Shown here in pieces: positions 25,003 to 33,143 of a stretch of DNA of 42,960 bases. This DNA comes from JAXDAY01 sp034679345. Its GTDB lineage: Bacteria; Eisenbacteria; RBG-16-71-46; CAIMUX01; VGJL01. The DNA lies in assembly GCA_034679345.1 (NCBI GenBank), contig JAXDAY010000006.1, positions 1 through 42,960 of the forward strand. The letters run 5' to 3'. The notes beneath the pieces were generated by a model. That model did not search any database. It had not been told where the DNA came from and worked only from the letters and a program-made list of their open reading frames with translations. Position 1 is the stretch's first letter; the number at the start of each line of letters is the position of its first letter. The position numbers were made by a program, and so were the translations under genes.

Positions 25003-25067
25003 GTGAAGTCGGGCGCTACCATCGAACCGAAGGAACGTGAAGCTCCTCGAATCCGACAGAGGTGCCC

Positions 25068-25454
25068 CTAGCCGTTCACTTGGATCTTGCGGGGTAGAAC
25101 CGCCGCTGACTTCGGCAGGCGGATTCGCAGCACCCCGTCGGCCATCTGGCCTTCGATCCGGTCGCGATCGATCGCGGGACCAAGCTGGAATGTGCGCGCA
25201 AAGGTCCCGCGCCGGCGCTCGCGAACCAGGATCTGATGCCCATTGTCAGATGTCGCGGCGGTTTCTCTTTCCGCGGAGATGCGAAGCTCGTCATTCTCGA
25301 TCTGAAGGCCGACCTTCTCGACGGCCACGCCTGGCAGCTCCATCGTGATCTCGAAGCGATCTCCATACTCGGCGATGTCCGTCCTCGGACGCAGCACCCG
25401 CTCGCAGCAGTTCTGCAACGCGACGTTCTCCTGTTGGGTTTCGGTCATCTGCAC
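25068..25454 (-). CDS. Small heat-shock protein, Hsp20 family
   Basis: This 128-residue chaperone holds unfolding proteins in oligomers. The alpha-crystallin domain spans about residues 25-120 (DIAEYGDRFEITMELPGV, ADGVLRIRLPK). The terminal PRKIQVNG carries the I-x-V motif that links subunits. GGAGG stands 8 bases before the GTG at 25454, which I prefer to the ATG at 25448. It is 66 bases after the other Hsp20 gene on the same strand and probably shares its transcript. Confidence 0.9.
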   Translation of the reverse strand: MQMTETQQENVALQNCCERVLRPRTDIAEYGDRFEITMELPGVAVEKVGLQIENDELRISAERETAATSDNGHQILVRERRRGTFARTFQLGPAIDRDRIEGQMADGVLRIRLPKSAAVLPRKIQVNG

Positions 25455-25520
25455 TTTTCTATCCTCCAGAACGAGGCAGGGCCGTCGCCGACCCCGCCCT
25501 CGTCTCGATCGTTTCGGGCC

Positions 25521-25988
25521 TCACGACTGGATCTTGATCTGCTTCGGTTTCGCGCTCTCGGTCTTGGGGATCACGATGTCGAGAACCCCGTCCTTGTAGT
25601 TCGCCTCGATCTTCTCGGAGTCGACGTGATCCGGAAGCGTGAGGCTGCGCTGGAAGGTTCCGTAGAGCCGCTCGGCGCGATAGTAGTCGTCCTGCTTCGT
25701 CTCGCTCTCGCGCTTCTTCTCGCCGCGGACGGTCAGCGTGTCGCCATCGAGCGTGATCTGAATCTCGTCCTTCCTCATTCCGGGCATGTCGATTCGGACA
25801 CGGAAGCGCTCGCCCTCCTGGATCACATCAACCGGGGGGACCCAGTTGGTGTCCGTCAGGGAGTCCCCGGCGGCATTGCCGAAGGCCCAGTTGAAGAGCT
25901 GGTTCATCTCGTCGCGAACGGAATCGAGATTGTTGAGAGGCTCCCAGGTCCGGAGAGAGTGTCTCGGCTGCCAGCGAACCAGTGTCAT
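25521..25988 (-). CDS. Small heat-shock protein, Hsp20 family
   Basis: This 155-residue Hsp20 starts at 25988 after GGAGGAATAAACG. The N-terminal arm is Trp- and Phe-rich (LVRWQPRHSLRTWEP, NQLFNWAFGN). The alpha-crystallin domain follows (PPVDVIQEGERFRVRIDMPGM to KDGVLDIVIPK). The terminal QIKIQS carries the I-x-I motif. The canonical form differs from the shorter neighbour, so the pair may mix or divide tasks. No CIRCE element is visible upstream. An extended -10 like TGGTATAGA lies at 26068-26060 on the minus strand. Confidence 0.92.
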   Translation of the reverse strand: MTLVRWQPRHSLRTWEPLNNLDSVRDEMNQLFNWAFGNAAGDSLTDTNWVPPVDVIQEGERFRVRIDMPGMRKDEIQITLDGDTLTVRGEKKRESETKQDDYYRAERLYGTFQRSLTLPDHVDSEKIEANYKDGVLDIVIPKTESAKPKQIKIQS

Positions 25989-26183
25989 CGTTTATTCCTC
26001 CTTCCGAGTGGCCGGCATGGAATGCGGGCCATGGCTTTCGATTCGTTTGACGCCGAAGATCTATACCAAGGAACGTGCCAGACGGACGCGGCGGTTCGTA
26101 TCCGATGATTCGGCTTGGGATTGAGGCGGGAATGAGAAGAGCGCCGCGAGCCGAAGCTCGGGGCGGATGTGGAAGACCGCCGC

Positions 26184-26232
26184 TAACTTGTTTCAGAATA
26201 GAACGATACGCGTTTCGAGTTGGAACAAGTTA
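26184..26232. repeat. Inverted repeat at the metE stop codon
   Basis: TAACTTGTTTC (26184-26194) and GGAACAAGTTA (26222-26232) are inverted copies with one mismatch, separated by 27 bases. The right arm contains the metE stop codon (TAA on the minus strand). It may end metE transcription or act as an operator upstream of the Hsp20 genes. The stretch 26000-26183 shows no gene. Confidence 0.45.
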
Positions 26233-28503
26233 CGAGCCGGACCAGCTTGCGCGGACTTGCCTCGCCGCGGCGACCATGTTCCGCAGGGAGGGCAGCGCCT
26301 CCTCGTCGCGGCGCGTCTTCAGGCCGCAGTCGGGGTTCACCCAGAGCAGGTCGCGCGGGAGGATGCGTCCCGAGCGATGGATCAAGTCGACCATCTCCGC
26401 GACGGGAGGGACCCGTTCACTATGCACATCGTAGATGCCGGGCCCGATCCCTCGGGGATACTGGAAACGATCGAATGCGTGGAGCAGCTCACCGGCGCTC
26501 CGTGAGTTCTCGATCGAGATCACGTCCGCGTCCATCGCTGCGATCGAGTCGATGATCTCGTTGAAATCGCTGTAGCACATGTGTGAGTGGATCTGGGTGG
26601 ACGGCCGCACTCCCGAGGAGGCCAGTCGGAAGGCCCGCACCGCCCAGCGAAGATAGGGCGATCTGCCGGAGGCGCGCAGGGGCAGGCCCTCCCGGAAGGC
26701 TGGCTCATCGATCTGGATGATGCGGATGCCCGCCGCCTCGAGGTCGACCGTCTCGTCCCGCAGTGCGAGAGCGATCTGCGTGGCGATCTCCTCGCGCGTC
26801 AGGCCGGTATGCGGGAACGACCAGTTCAGGATGGTCACGGGACCGGTGAGCATGCCTTTCACGGGCTTCTTCGTGAGCGACTGCGCGAGAGCGCTCTCCC
26901 TCACGGTCATCGCCTTTGGGCGGGAGACATCCCCATAGATGAGCGGCGGGCGGACGTAGCGCGTGCCATAGGACTGCACCCAGCCGTTCGAGGTGGCGAG
27001 CATCCCGTGCATCTGCTCGGCGAAGTACTCGACCATATCGGAGCGTTCGAACTCCCCGTGGACGAGGACGTCGAGGCCGATCTGCTCCTGGACGCGGATC
27101 ACCTCGCCGATGCTCGCATCGATGAAGTTCTGATACTCATTGCGGCGGATCTTGCCGCTGCGATAGCGATTGCGAATCGAACGCAGCTCCACCGTCTGGG
27201 GAAAGCTGCCGATCGTCGTCGTCGGCAGCAATGGCAGCCCGAGCTCCACTCTCTGGACCGCGCGCCGCTCCTCGAATGGCGCGCGCGTGTAGTCCGATTC
27301 GTCGAGCTTTGACTGGCGCTGGCGGACGGCGGAGTCCTGGAACCGCTCGGAACGCTGGCGGGCGTCGAGAATCTTGCGGTTGATCGCGAGCTCCGCCTCG
27401 ATTGCCGCGCGACCACCCGCGAGGCCGCGCTTCAGGATGGAGAGCTCGAGAAGCCGCTCTTCGGCGAAGCAGATCCAATCGCGCACCTCGGGATCGAGGT
27501 TCATCTCGGCGGCCACGGTGTAGGGCAGGTGAAGCAGGCTGCAGCTAGGGCCAATCCAGAGTCGCTCCCCGAGACGTCCCTGGACCATCGAGAGGCGCTC
27601 GAGGAGATCGGCGAGATCGGAGCGCCAGACATTGCGCCCGTCGACGACGCCGGCGACGACAATCCAGTCGGAGGGCAGCCCGCCGTCGGGGACGAGGAGC
27701 TCCCACTGCCTGGGGCCGCGGATGAGATCGAGGCCGATGCCGCCGACGGGCAGCGAAAGGGCGAACTCGCGGTTGGTCCCGAGATCCTCGAAGTAGGTCT
27801 GGAGGAGGATCCGCAAGTTGCCGGCGCCGGAGCCCATGGTGTCGTAGGCGCGACGCAGCGCATCGGCGGGGGGCGGATCGTCGAGCACGAGGGCGGGTTC
27901 ATCGAGGGCGACCCACTCGACCCCTTCGCCAGCCAGACGCGCGATCAGCTCCCCGTAGATCGGCGCGATCCTCTCGAGCGCATCCTCGAGGGCGAGGCCG
28001 GGAGCGAGCTTGGCGAGCTTCAAGAAGGTGTAGGGTCCCGGCACGACGGGCTTGGGCCGAAGCTTCAGGGATCGGGCCTCACGGACCTGCGCGAGGAGAT
28101 TCTCGGCATGGAGCTCGAAGCGGCCGTCGATCTCGGGAACGATGTAGTGGTAGTTCGTGTCGAACCACTTCGTCATCTCGAGCGCCGCGAGGTCCTTGGT
28201 CCCCCGGGCCATGGCGAAGTAGACGGCCAGCGAATCGGGCCGTCCCAGCGCGCGGTAGCGGTCAGGGACGCAGCCGAAGAGGACCGACGCGTCGAGCATC
28301 GTGTCGTAGAAGCTGAAGTCGCCCACGGCGACGAGGTCAATACCCAGCTCGACCTGGCGTCTCCAGTGGCGCTCGCGGAGGTCGCGCGCGATCGAGAGCA
28401 GCTCCCCCTCGAGGGACGGATCCTTCCAGTATCGCTCGGTCGCTCGCTTCAACTCGCGGTCCTGTCCGATCCTGGGGTAGCCAGGCAGGGTCAGCGTCGG
28501 CAT
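26230..28503 (-). CDS. metE: Cobalamin-independent methionine synthase
   Basis: MetE transfers the methyl group of 5-methyltetrahydrofolate (triglutamate form) to homocysteine, the last step of methionine synthesis, in the cytoplasm. The 757-residue length is normal. Both beta-barrel halves are present. The zinc ligands His641 and Cys643 (SHMCYSDF) and Cys726 (NPDCGLKTR) fall at the same numbers as in the E. coli enzyme. The homocysteine/folate region includes TTTIGSFPQT and GEFERSDMVEYF. The ATG at 28503 follows GGAGGAGGGAGC. No SAM or cobalamin riboswitch fits in the short upstream gap. Confidence 0.97.
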   Translation of the reverse strand: MPTLTLPGYPRIGQDRELKRATERYWKDPSLEGELLSIARDLRERHWRRQVELGIDLVAVGDFSFYDTMLDASVLFGCVPDRYRALGRPDSLAVYFAMARGTKDLAALEMTKWFDTNYHYIVPEIDGRFELHAENLLAQVREARSLKLRPKPVVPGPYTFLKLAKLAPGLALEDALERIAPIYGELIARLAGEGVEWVALDEPALVLDDPPPADALRRAYDTMGSGAGNLRILLQTYFEDLGTNREFALSLPVGGIGLDLIRGPRQWELLVPDGGLPSDWIVVAGVVDGRNVWRSDLADLLERLSMVQGRLGERLWIGPSCSLLHLPYTVAAEMNLDPEVRDWICFAEERLLELSILKRGLAGGRAAIEAELAINRKILDARQRSERFQDSAVRQRQSKLDESDYTRAPFEERRAVQRVELGLPLLPTTTIGSFPQTVELRSIRNRYRSGKIRRNEYQNFIDASIGEVIRVQEQIGLDVLVHGEFERSDMVEYFAEQMHGMLATSNGWVQSYGTRYVRPPLIYGDVSRPKAMTVRESALAQSLTKKPVKGMLTGPVTILNWSFPHTGLTREEIATQIALALRDETVDLEAAGIRIIQIDEPAFREGLPLRASGRSPYLRWAVRAFRLASSGVRPSTQIHSHMCYSDFNEIIDSIAAMDADVISIENSRSAGELLHAFDRFQYPRGIGPGIYDVHSERVPPVAEMVDLIHRSGRILPRDLLWVNPDCGLKTRRDEEALPSLRNMVAAARQVRASWSGS

Positions 28504-28635
28504 GCTCCCTCCTCCGGGGCGGCTGAGGCATAGCTCACGGGGTAACGGAGGACTCTACAGATGCAGGGCGGTGGTCACAAGCCCCCCCCTTGTGGGCTCT
28601 TTGAGGTCCTTCTAGACTCGGGCACGGAGGTCCGG

Positions 28636-29676
28636 ATGTCTCTCAACTACAGCCTCGGCGAGGAGATCGACGATGCCGTCCTCGCGTTGATCCGACGGGT
28701 CGGCCACACGGATAGCCATTCGTTGATCCGAGAGATCGCGACGACCGCGTTGAAGCTTGTCGAGGACGGAGCGACCCGCGGCGATCTCAAGATCCTGAAC
28801 AGCTCGATGAAGGAGCTGCGGTATGCCTTCCGGCTCTTCGCGCCGTTTCGCTCGTACCGGAAGGTGAGCATCTTTGGATCGGCGCGGATCAAGCCGGATG
28901 CTCCGGAGTACCGCCAGGCCCAGGAGCTGGCAGCCGAGGTCGTGCGCGCGGGGATGCTCGTCATCACGGGAGCGGGACCGGGAATCATGGAGGCCGGCAA
29001 TCGGGGCGCCGGCGAGGGAGGAAGCTTCGGCCTCGCGATCCGCCTTGCGATGGAGCCGGAGTCGAATCGCTACATCCGAAGGCCGGATCGGCTGATCAAC
29101 TTCAAGTACTTCTTCACTCGCAAGCTCGTCTTCATCAAGGAGTCGGATGCGGTCGTCCTCTTCCCCGGCGGCTTCGGGACGATGGACGAGTGCTTTGAGC
29201 TGTTGACGCTGCTCCAGACCGGCAGGTGCGATCCCCGGCCGGTCGTCCTGATGGACCCCTCGGGTCACACCTACTGGAGCGATTGGCTCGACGTGCTGCG
29301 ACGCCAGCTCTCCGATCGGGGACTGATCGAGCCGCGGGACCTGAAGCTCCTCACCCACGCTAGCTCAGTCGAGGACGCCATCCGGGAGATCCAGCGCTTC
29401 TACTCGAACTACCACTCCTCACGATATGTGGGCGACCAACTGCTCATCCGACTGGAGCGCGAGCCTAGCCCCGGCGAGATGCAGGCGTGGGCGCACGAGT
29501 TCTCCGACATGCTGGATGACGGGACCATCACGCGCATGGATCTCCCCGAGGAGGATCAGGAGGATCCAATCTACAGTCTGCTCTTCGGAGTCGGATTCCG
29601 GTTCAACCGTCGCAGCTTTGCGCGTTTGCGGGAGCTAATCGATCGGATGAACGAGGGCGCCCGCCAGGAGTCCTGA
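28636..29676 (+). CDS. LOG-family protein (nucleoside monophosphate phosphoribohydrolase-like)
   Basis: The ATG at 28636 follows GGAGGTCCGG. Longer readings cross a C8 hairpin and are less likely. The 346-residue protein has a helical N-terminal region (to about 75) and then a LOG domain: VSIFGSARIKPD, ITGAGPGIMEAGNRGA and the signature FPGGFGTMDECFE (PGGxGTxxE). Family members release ribose 5-phosphate from nucleotides, as cytokinin activators or the PpnN purine nucleosidase do. The extra N- and C-terminal regions recall PpnN, but it is shorter. It is divergent from metE. Confidence 0.85.
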   Translation: MSLNYSLGEEIDDAVLALIRRVGHTDSHSLIREIATTALKLVEDGATRGDLKILNSSMKELRYAFRLFAPFRSYRKVSIFGSARIKPDAPEYRQAQELAAEVVRAGMLVITGAGPGIMEAGNRGAGEGGSFGLAIRLAMEPESNRYIRRPDRLINFKYFFTRKLVFIKESDAVVLFPGGFGTMDECFELLTLLQTGRCDPRPVVLMDPSGHTYWSDWLDVLRRQLSDRGLIEPRDLKLLTHASSVEDAIREIQRFYSNYHSSRYVGDQLLIRLEREPSPGEMQAWAHEFSDMLDDGTITRMDLPEEDQEDPIYSLLFGVGFRFNRRSFARLRELIDRMNEGARQES

Positions 29677-29812
29677 CGTAACCTATTGTGTTGTAGCCAT
29701 TTAGAGAAATATCGCCTCTCGCGCTGTCCCACCGTGCGGTTTTTCGCAGCAGAATCGTTTCCCTTCTGAGAGCGCGCCGAACGTACGGCCCGCTCCCAGA
29801 AAGGAAGCGTCC

Positions 29813-30382
29813 ATGAACCGAACTGGAATCGCGGCGCTCGTCGCCCTGGGGCTGGCCGCCATGCCGGCGCTCGCGGAGGAGTTCGCCATCGACTGGTGGA
29901 CGATCGACTGCGGCGGCGCGGTCGCTACGGTGACGGGCGGAGACTATGGCCTCTCCGGGACAATCGGCCAGCCCGATGCCGGCCCTTCGCTGGTCGGAGG
30001 AGCGTATCAGGTGCGGGGTGGCTTCTGGCGCGGCGGCCTCCATATCACGAGCGACGTCGAGGAGACGGAGGCTGGAGATGGGCCTTCGGGCGGATCGTCG
30101 GGGTCCGTCTTCCGAGCGTACGGCAGCGCGCCCAACCCATTCCGCGCGCAAGCGACGGTTTCCTTCGAGCTGCCGAGCCGGCAATCGGTCCATCTTGGGA
30201 TCTTCGATCTCTCCGGCAGGCTATGCCGCACGATGCTTGAGGGCGGGCTCGACGCGGGAAGGCACGATCTGGTCTGGGATGGCCGCGATGACGAAGGTCG
30301 GACGGTCGCATCGGGAATCTACTTCGTGGTCCTGCAGACTCCGGTCGGCCAGCACCGCGAGAAGCTCGTCAAGATCCGCTAG
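29813..30382 (+). CDS. Small secreted protein with T9SS-type sorting domain
   Basis: The ATG at 29813 follows AAAGGAAGCG. The 189-residue product has a signal peptide (MNRTGIAALVALGLAAMPALA). The short mature region IDWWTIDCGGAVATVTGGDYGLSGTIGQPDAG is seen in other secreted proteins of this kind of bacterium. A FlgD-like sorting domain fills about residues 105-189 (SAPNPFRAQATVSFELP to REKLVKIR). It has no enzyme motif. It lies 12 bases before the S74-type gene, so both may be exported together. Confidence 0.8.
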   Translation: MNRTGIAALVALGLAAMPALAEEFAIDWWTIDCGGAVATVTGGDYGLSGTIGQPDAGPSLVGGAYQVRGGFWRGGLHITSDVEETEAGDGPSGGSSGSVFRAYGSAPNPFRAQATVSFELPSRQSVHLGIFDLSGRLCRTMLEGGLDAGRHDLVWDGRDDEGRTVASGIYFVVLQTPVGQHREKLVKIR

Positions 30383-30394
30383 CCGGAGGCGACG

Positions 30395-31447
30395 ATGGAG
30401 GAGATGAACATGAAAGCGAAATTGCATCGGTGGACGGTGGCGGGCGCGGCGCTTTGGATCGGTTTGGCGGCGCTCGCGACGACGACGGAGGCGAGGCCCT
30501 TCACCTACCAAGGGGAGCTCAAGCAGGACGGCCAACCCGCGGTGGGCGATCACGACCTGCGTTTCCGGATCTTCACGAGTGAGTTGGGCGACATACAACT
30601 GCACGTCGAGTACGTGGATGACCAGATCTTGACGGACGGACAATTCACCGCGCAGATCGAGGCTGAGAGCATCATGACGGGATTCGAACGCTGGATTGAG
30701 GTCGCGGTTCGAGCGGGATCGGTGTCCAACTCCGATCGCTCGGATGCGAGCTACACGATCCTCTCGCCGCGGCAGATGATCACGCCCGCGCCATACGCGA
30801 CGATGGCCTTTAGCGCGAAGGGGCTCCACCTTCCGATCGACGAGGAGCTGAACCTCCTCAGCGGGCCGGCTCTGAAGATCACCAATGGCGTCAACACGGC
30901 CATCGCGGCCTACTCGACCACGGGCACGGGCCTCCGGGCCGAATCGCCTTCGGGATTCGCGATCCACGGCGTCTCGAGCAGCGGCTGGGCGGGCTTCTTC
31001 CAGGGAGCGATCAAGACGGATACGCGACTCTCGATCGGCTACAACAATCTGACCTCGCTCAAGCTCGCATGCAACGGCGATGCGGCGAAGCCGGGCGGCG
31101 GATCCTGGTCGGCCCTCAGCGATCGGCGGTTCAAGGAGAACATCCGCCCGTTGACCGGGGCGCTCGATCGCTTGCTGCTATTGCGCGGGTACACCTTCGA
31201 CTACACGCCGGAGGCGCTGGAGCGGGGACTGGCGCTGCCGGGGCAGCAGATCGGCCTGATCGCCCAGGAAGTGGAGGGGGTCTTCCCCGAGTGGGTGGGC
31301 GAGGACGAGGACGGAACGAAGTACGTCACCGAGCGTGGGACGACGGCTCTCTTCGTCGAGGCGCTGCGGGAGATGCGGGCGGAGACGGATTCGCTGAAGA
31401 AGGAAGTCGCGGAACTCCGCGCGCTCCTCGGACAGGCGAGCCGGTAG
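30395..31447 (+). CDS. Secreted protein with C-terminal S74 autoprocessing (intramolecular chaperone) domain
   Basis: The 350-residue product has a signal peptide (LHRWTVAGAALWIGLAALATTTEA). The middle region (FTYQGELKQDGQPAVGDHDLRFRIF) is typical of secreted proteins in this setting. The C-terminal domain begins at LSDRRFKENIRPL, with Ser242 and Lys247 as the Ser-Lys dyad, followed by GLIAQEVEGVFPEWV and a coiled end (ALREMRAETDSLKKEVAELRALLG). In phage tail fibres this domain trimerises the protein and then cuts itself off. Here it probably assembles a surface trimer. Starts at 30395 and 30410 both have ribosome sites. Confidence 0.8.
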   Translation: MEEMNMKAKLHRWTVAGAALWIGLAALATTTEARPFTYQGELKQDGQPAVGDHDLRFRIFTSELGDIQLHVEYVDDQILTDGQFTAQIEAESIMTGFERWIEVAVRAGSVSNSDRSDASYTILSPRQMITPAPYATMAFSAKGLHLPIDEELNLLSGPALKITNGVNTAIAAYSTTGTGLRAESPSGFAIHGVSSSGWAGFFQGAIKTDTRLSIGYNNLTSLKLACNGDAAKPGGGSWSALSDRRFKENIRPLTGALDRLLLLRGYTFDYTPEALERGLALPGQQIGLIAQEVEGVFPEWVGEDEDGTKYVTERGTTALFVEALREMRAETDSLKKEVAELRALLGQASR

Positions 31448-31493
31448 CGGGGTCGTCGGAGAGAGCTATACGATCGAGCATCGACGCGTGAGA

Positions 31494-31520
31494 GCCCGCT
31501 CCGGCCGGTCCGGGGCGGGC
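31494..31520 (+). terminator. Terminator hairpin after the S74-type gene
   Basis: GCCCGCTCCGG (31494-31504) pairs with CCGGGGCGGGC (31510-31520) over 11 bp, with one G-T pair and a 5-base loop, 47 bases after the stop. Only short T clusters follow. The rest of 31521-31698 shows no TPP riboswitch and no gene. Confidence 0.6.
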
Positions 31521-31698
31521 CCTTGCGTCTCGGGCGCGATCGGGAGATCGCGGGATCCGACAAACCATTGCGGAACAATGAGTTTCGCATCCTGGGCCGT
31601 CGCGCCGGTGGCATCGGCGCTCCCCCACGGCTATGCTGCGTCATGACGCCAATGCGCAGCCTCGCGCCGGCGGCGGATCGTGGGTGAAAGGACGCGTG

Positions 31699-32505
31699 AT
31701 GATCCCTCAGATTCTCAGCATCGCAGGATCCGACTCCGGTGGAGGCGCCGGCATCCAAGCCGACATCAAATCGATCCAAGCGAACGGCGGCTTCGCCTTG
31801 ACGGTCGTCACCTCGGTGACGGCCCAGAACACGCAAGCAGTGATCGACGCCCGTGATCTTCCACTCGACCTGATCGACGCGCAGTTCCGGGCGGTATACG
31901 ACGACTTCGACATCGCCGCGGTGAAGACGGGGATGCTCGCGACCTCCGCGGTGGTCCTCACGGTCGCCCGACTCCTCAAGGAACGGGCGGTCGAGCGACT
32001 GGTGGTCGATCCGGTCATGGTGAGCAAGAGCGGCTATCGGCTCCTCCAGGAGGACGCGGTGGAGACGTTGCGCGGTGAGCTCTTGCCGCTCGCCTATCTC
32101 GTGACGCCGAACCGGCAGGAGGCGGAGATCCTCGCGGGGATGGAGATTCGCGGAGGGGGCGACGCGCGCGAGGCGGGGCTGCGGATCCTCGAGAGCGGCT
32201 GCCGGGCGGTGCTGATCAAGGGGGGGCACTTCGACTCCGAGCAGAGCACTGACTACCTGGTTACTGCGGGAGGCGTACGCGAGTACGTGGGGATGCGGAT
32301 CGACACGAAGAACACCCACGGCACGGGGTGCACCTACTCGGCGGCGCTAGCCACATGGCTCGGGCGAGGCGCGGGCCTCGAGGAGGCGGTCGACCGATCG
32401 AAGGAGTATGTGACCGAGGCGATCCGCCACGCGCTCGCCATCGGGCACGGACACGGACCCACGGATCATTTCTACTTCCTGCGGGACAAGGAGTCGCGCC
32501 AGTGA
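31699..32505 (+). CDS. thiD: Hydroxymethylpyrimidine/phosphomethylpyrimidine kinase
   Basis: ThiD phosphorylates HMP and then HMP-P to HMP-PP for thiamine synthesis in the cytoplasm. The 268-residue protein has the ribokinase-fold signatures IAGSDSGGGAGIQADIK at the start, VTSVTAQNT, VVDPVMVSKSG, PNRQEAEIL, and the anion-hole segment NTHGTGCTYSAALA. The ATG at 31699 after GAAAGGACGCG is preferred to a longer reading. It overlaps thiE by 4 bases (GTGA). Confidence 0.95.
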   Translation: MIPQILSIAGSDSGGGAGIQADIKSIQANGGFALTVVTSVTAQNTQAVIDARDLPLDLIDAQFRAVYDDFDIAAVKTGMLATSAVVLTVARLLKERAVERLVVDPVMVSKSGYRLLQEDAVETLRGELLPLAYLVTPNRQEAEILAGMEIRGGGDAREAGLRILESGCRAVLIKGGHFDSEQSTDYLVTAGGVREYVGMRIDTKNTHGTGCTYSAALATWLGRGAGLEEAVDRSKEYVTEAIRHALAIGHGHGPTDHFYFLRDKESRQ

Positions 32506-33143
32506 GAATCGGCCGGTTGCACGTCATCACCGACACGACGATCCAGTCGCGATTCGACCATGCCGAGCTGGCGCGACGGGCGATCGAGGGGGGGGCCGAC
32601 TGCGTTCAGTTCCGCCAGAAGGACGGATCGGCGCGCGCGATGATCCGCGATGCGCGCCGTGTGGCGGAGATTTGCCAGCGCGCGCGCATTCCGTTCATCG
32701 TGAACGATCGCGTCGATGTGGCGATCGCGGCTGACGCGGATGGAGTGCACCTGGGACGTGATGACTTCCCCATTCGACTGGCGCGCACGCTGCTTGGGCC
32801 GCACCGCGTGATCGGTGGCTCGGCTGGGACGATCGAGGAGGCGCTGGCGGGCATCGAGGAGGGGGCCGACTACCTCGGCTGCGGCCCCGCGTTCGCCACG
32901 GCGACCAAGGCGGATGCGGGCGGGGCGATCGGGCCGGCGGGGATCGCGGAAATCGCTTCGCGATCGACGATCCCCGTGATCGGGATCGGGGCGATCCACG
33001 CGGGCAACGCGATCGATGTCCTGCGCGCGGGAGCGTACGGGATCGCAGTGATTTCGGCCGTTTGCGGGGCGGTGGATCCCGCGGAGTCCGCGCTTGAGCT
33101 GCGGATGATCATCGATGGCCACCTTGCGGGACAGCGGGGATGA
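32502..33143 (+). CDS. thiE: Thiamine-phosphate synthase
   Basis: ThiE joins HMP-PP and HET-P to thiamine monophosphate. The 213-residue TIM barrel starts at GTG 32502 (AAGGAG upstream, overlapping the thiD stop). It shows VQFRQKDGSARAMI, IPFIVNDRVDVAIAADADGVHLGRDD, IGGSAGTIEEA, GADYLGCGPAFATATK and the phosphate-binding end IGIGAIHAGNAIDVLRAGAYGIAVISA. All standard family motifs are present. It overlaps thiL by 4 bases (ATGA). Confidence 0.95.
   Translation: MRIGRLHVITDTTIQSRFDHAELARRAIEGGADCVQFRQKDGSARAMIRDARRVAEICQRARIPFIVNDRVDVAIAADADGVHLGRDDFPIRLARTLLGPHRVIGGSAGTIEEALAGIEEGADYLGCGPAFATATKADAGGAIGPAGIAEIASRSTIPVIGIGAIHAGNAIDVLRAGAYGIAVISAVCGAVDPAESALELRMIIDGHLAGQRG

Noticed and set aside
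25989..26183. CIRCE element for the Hsp20 genes
   Set aside because: No TTAGCACTC-N9-GAGTGCTAA pattern was found on either strand.
28504..28635. SAM or cobalamin riboswitch before metE
   Set aside because: The leader on the metE strand is short and no conserved core is seen; only a C-rich hairpin near 28576-28594 is present.
31448..31698. TPP riboswitch before thiD
   Set aside because: The conserved CTGAGA and GAACCTGAT-type segments are absent.
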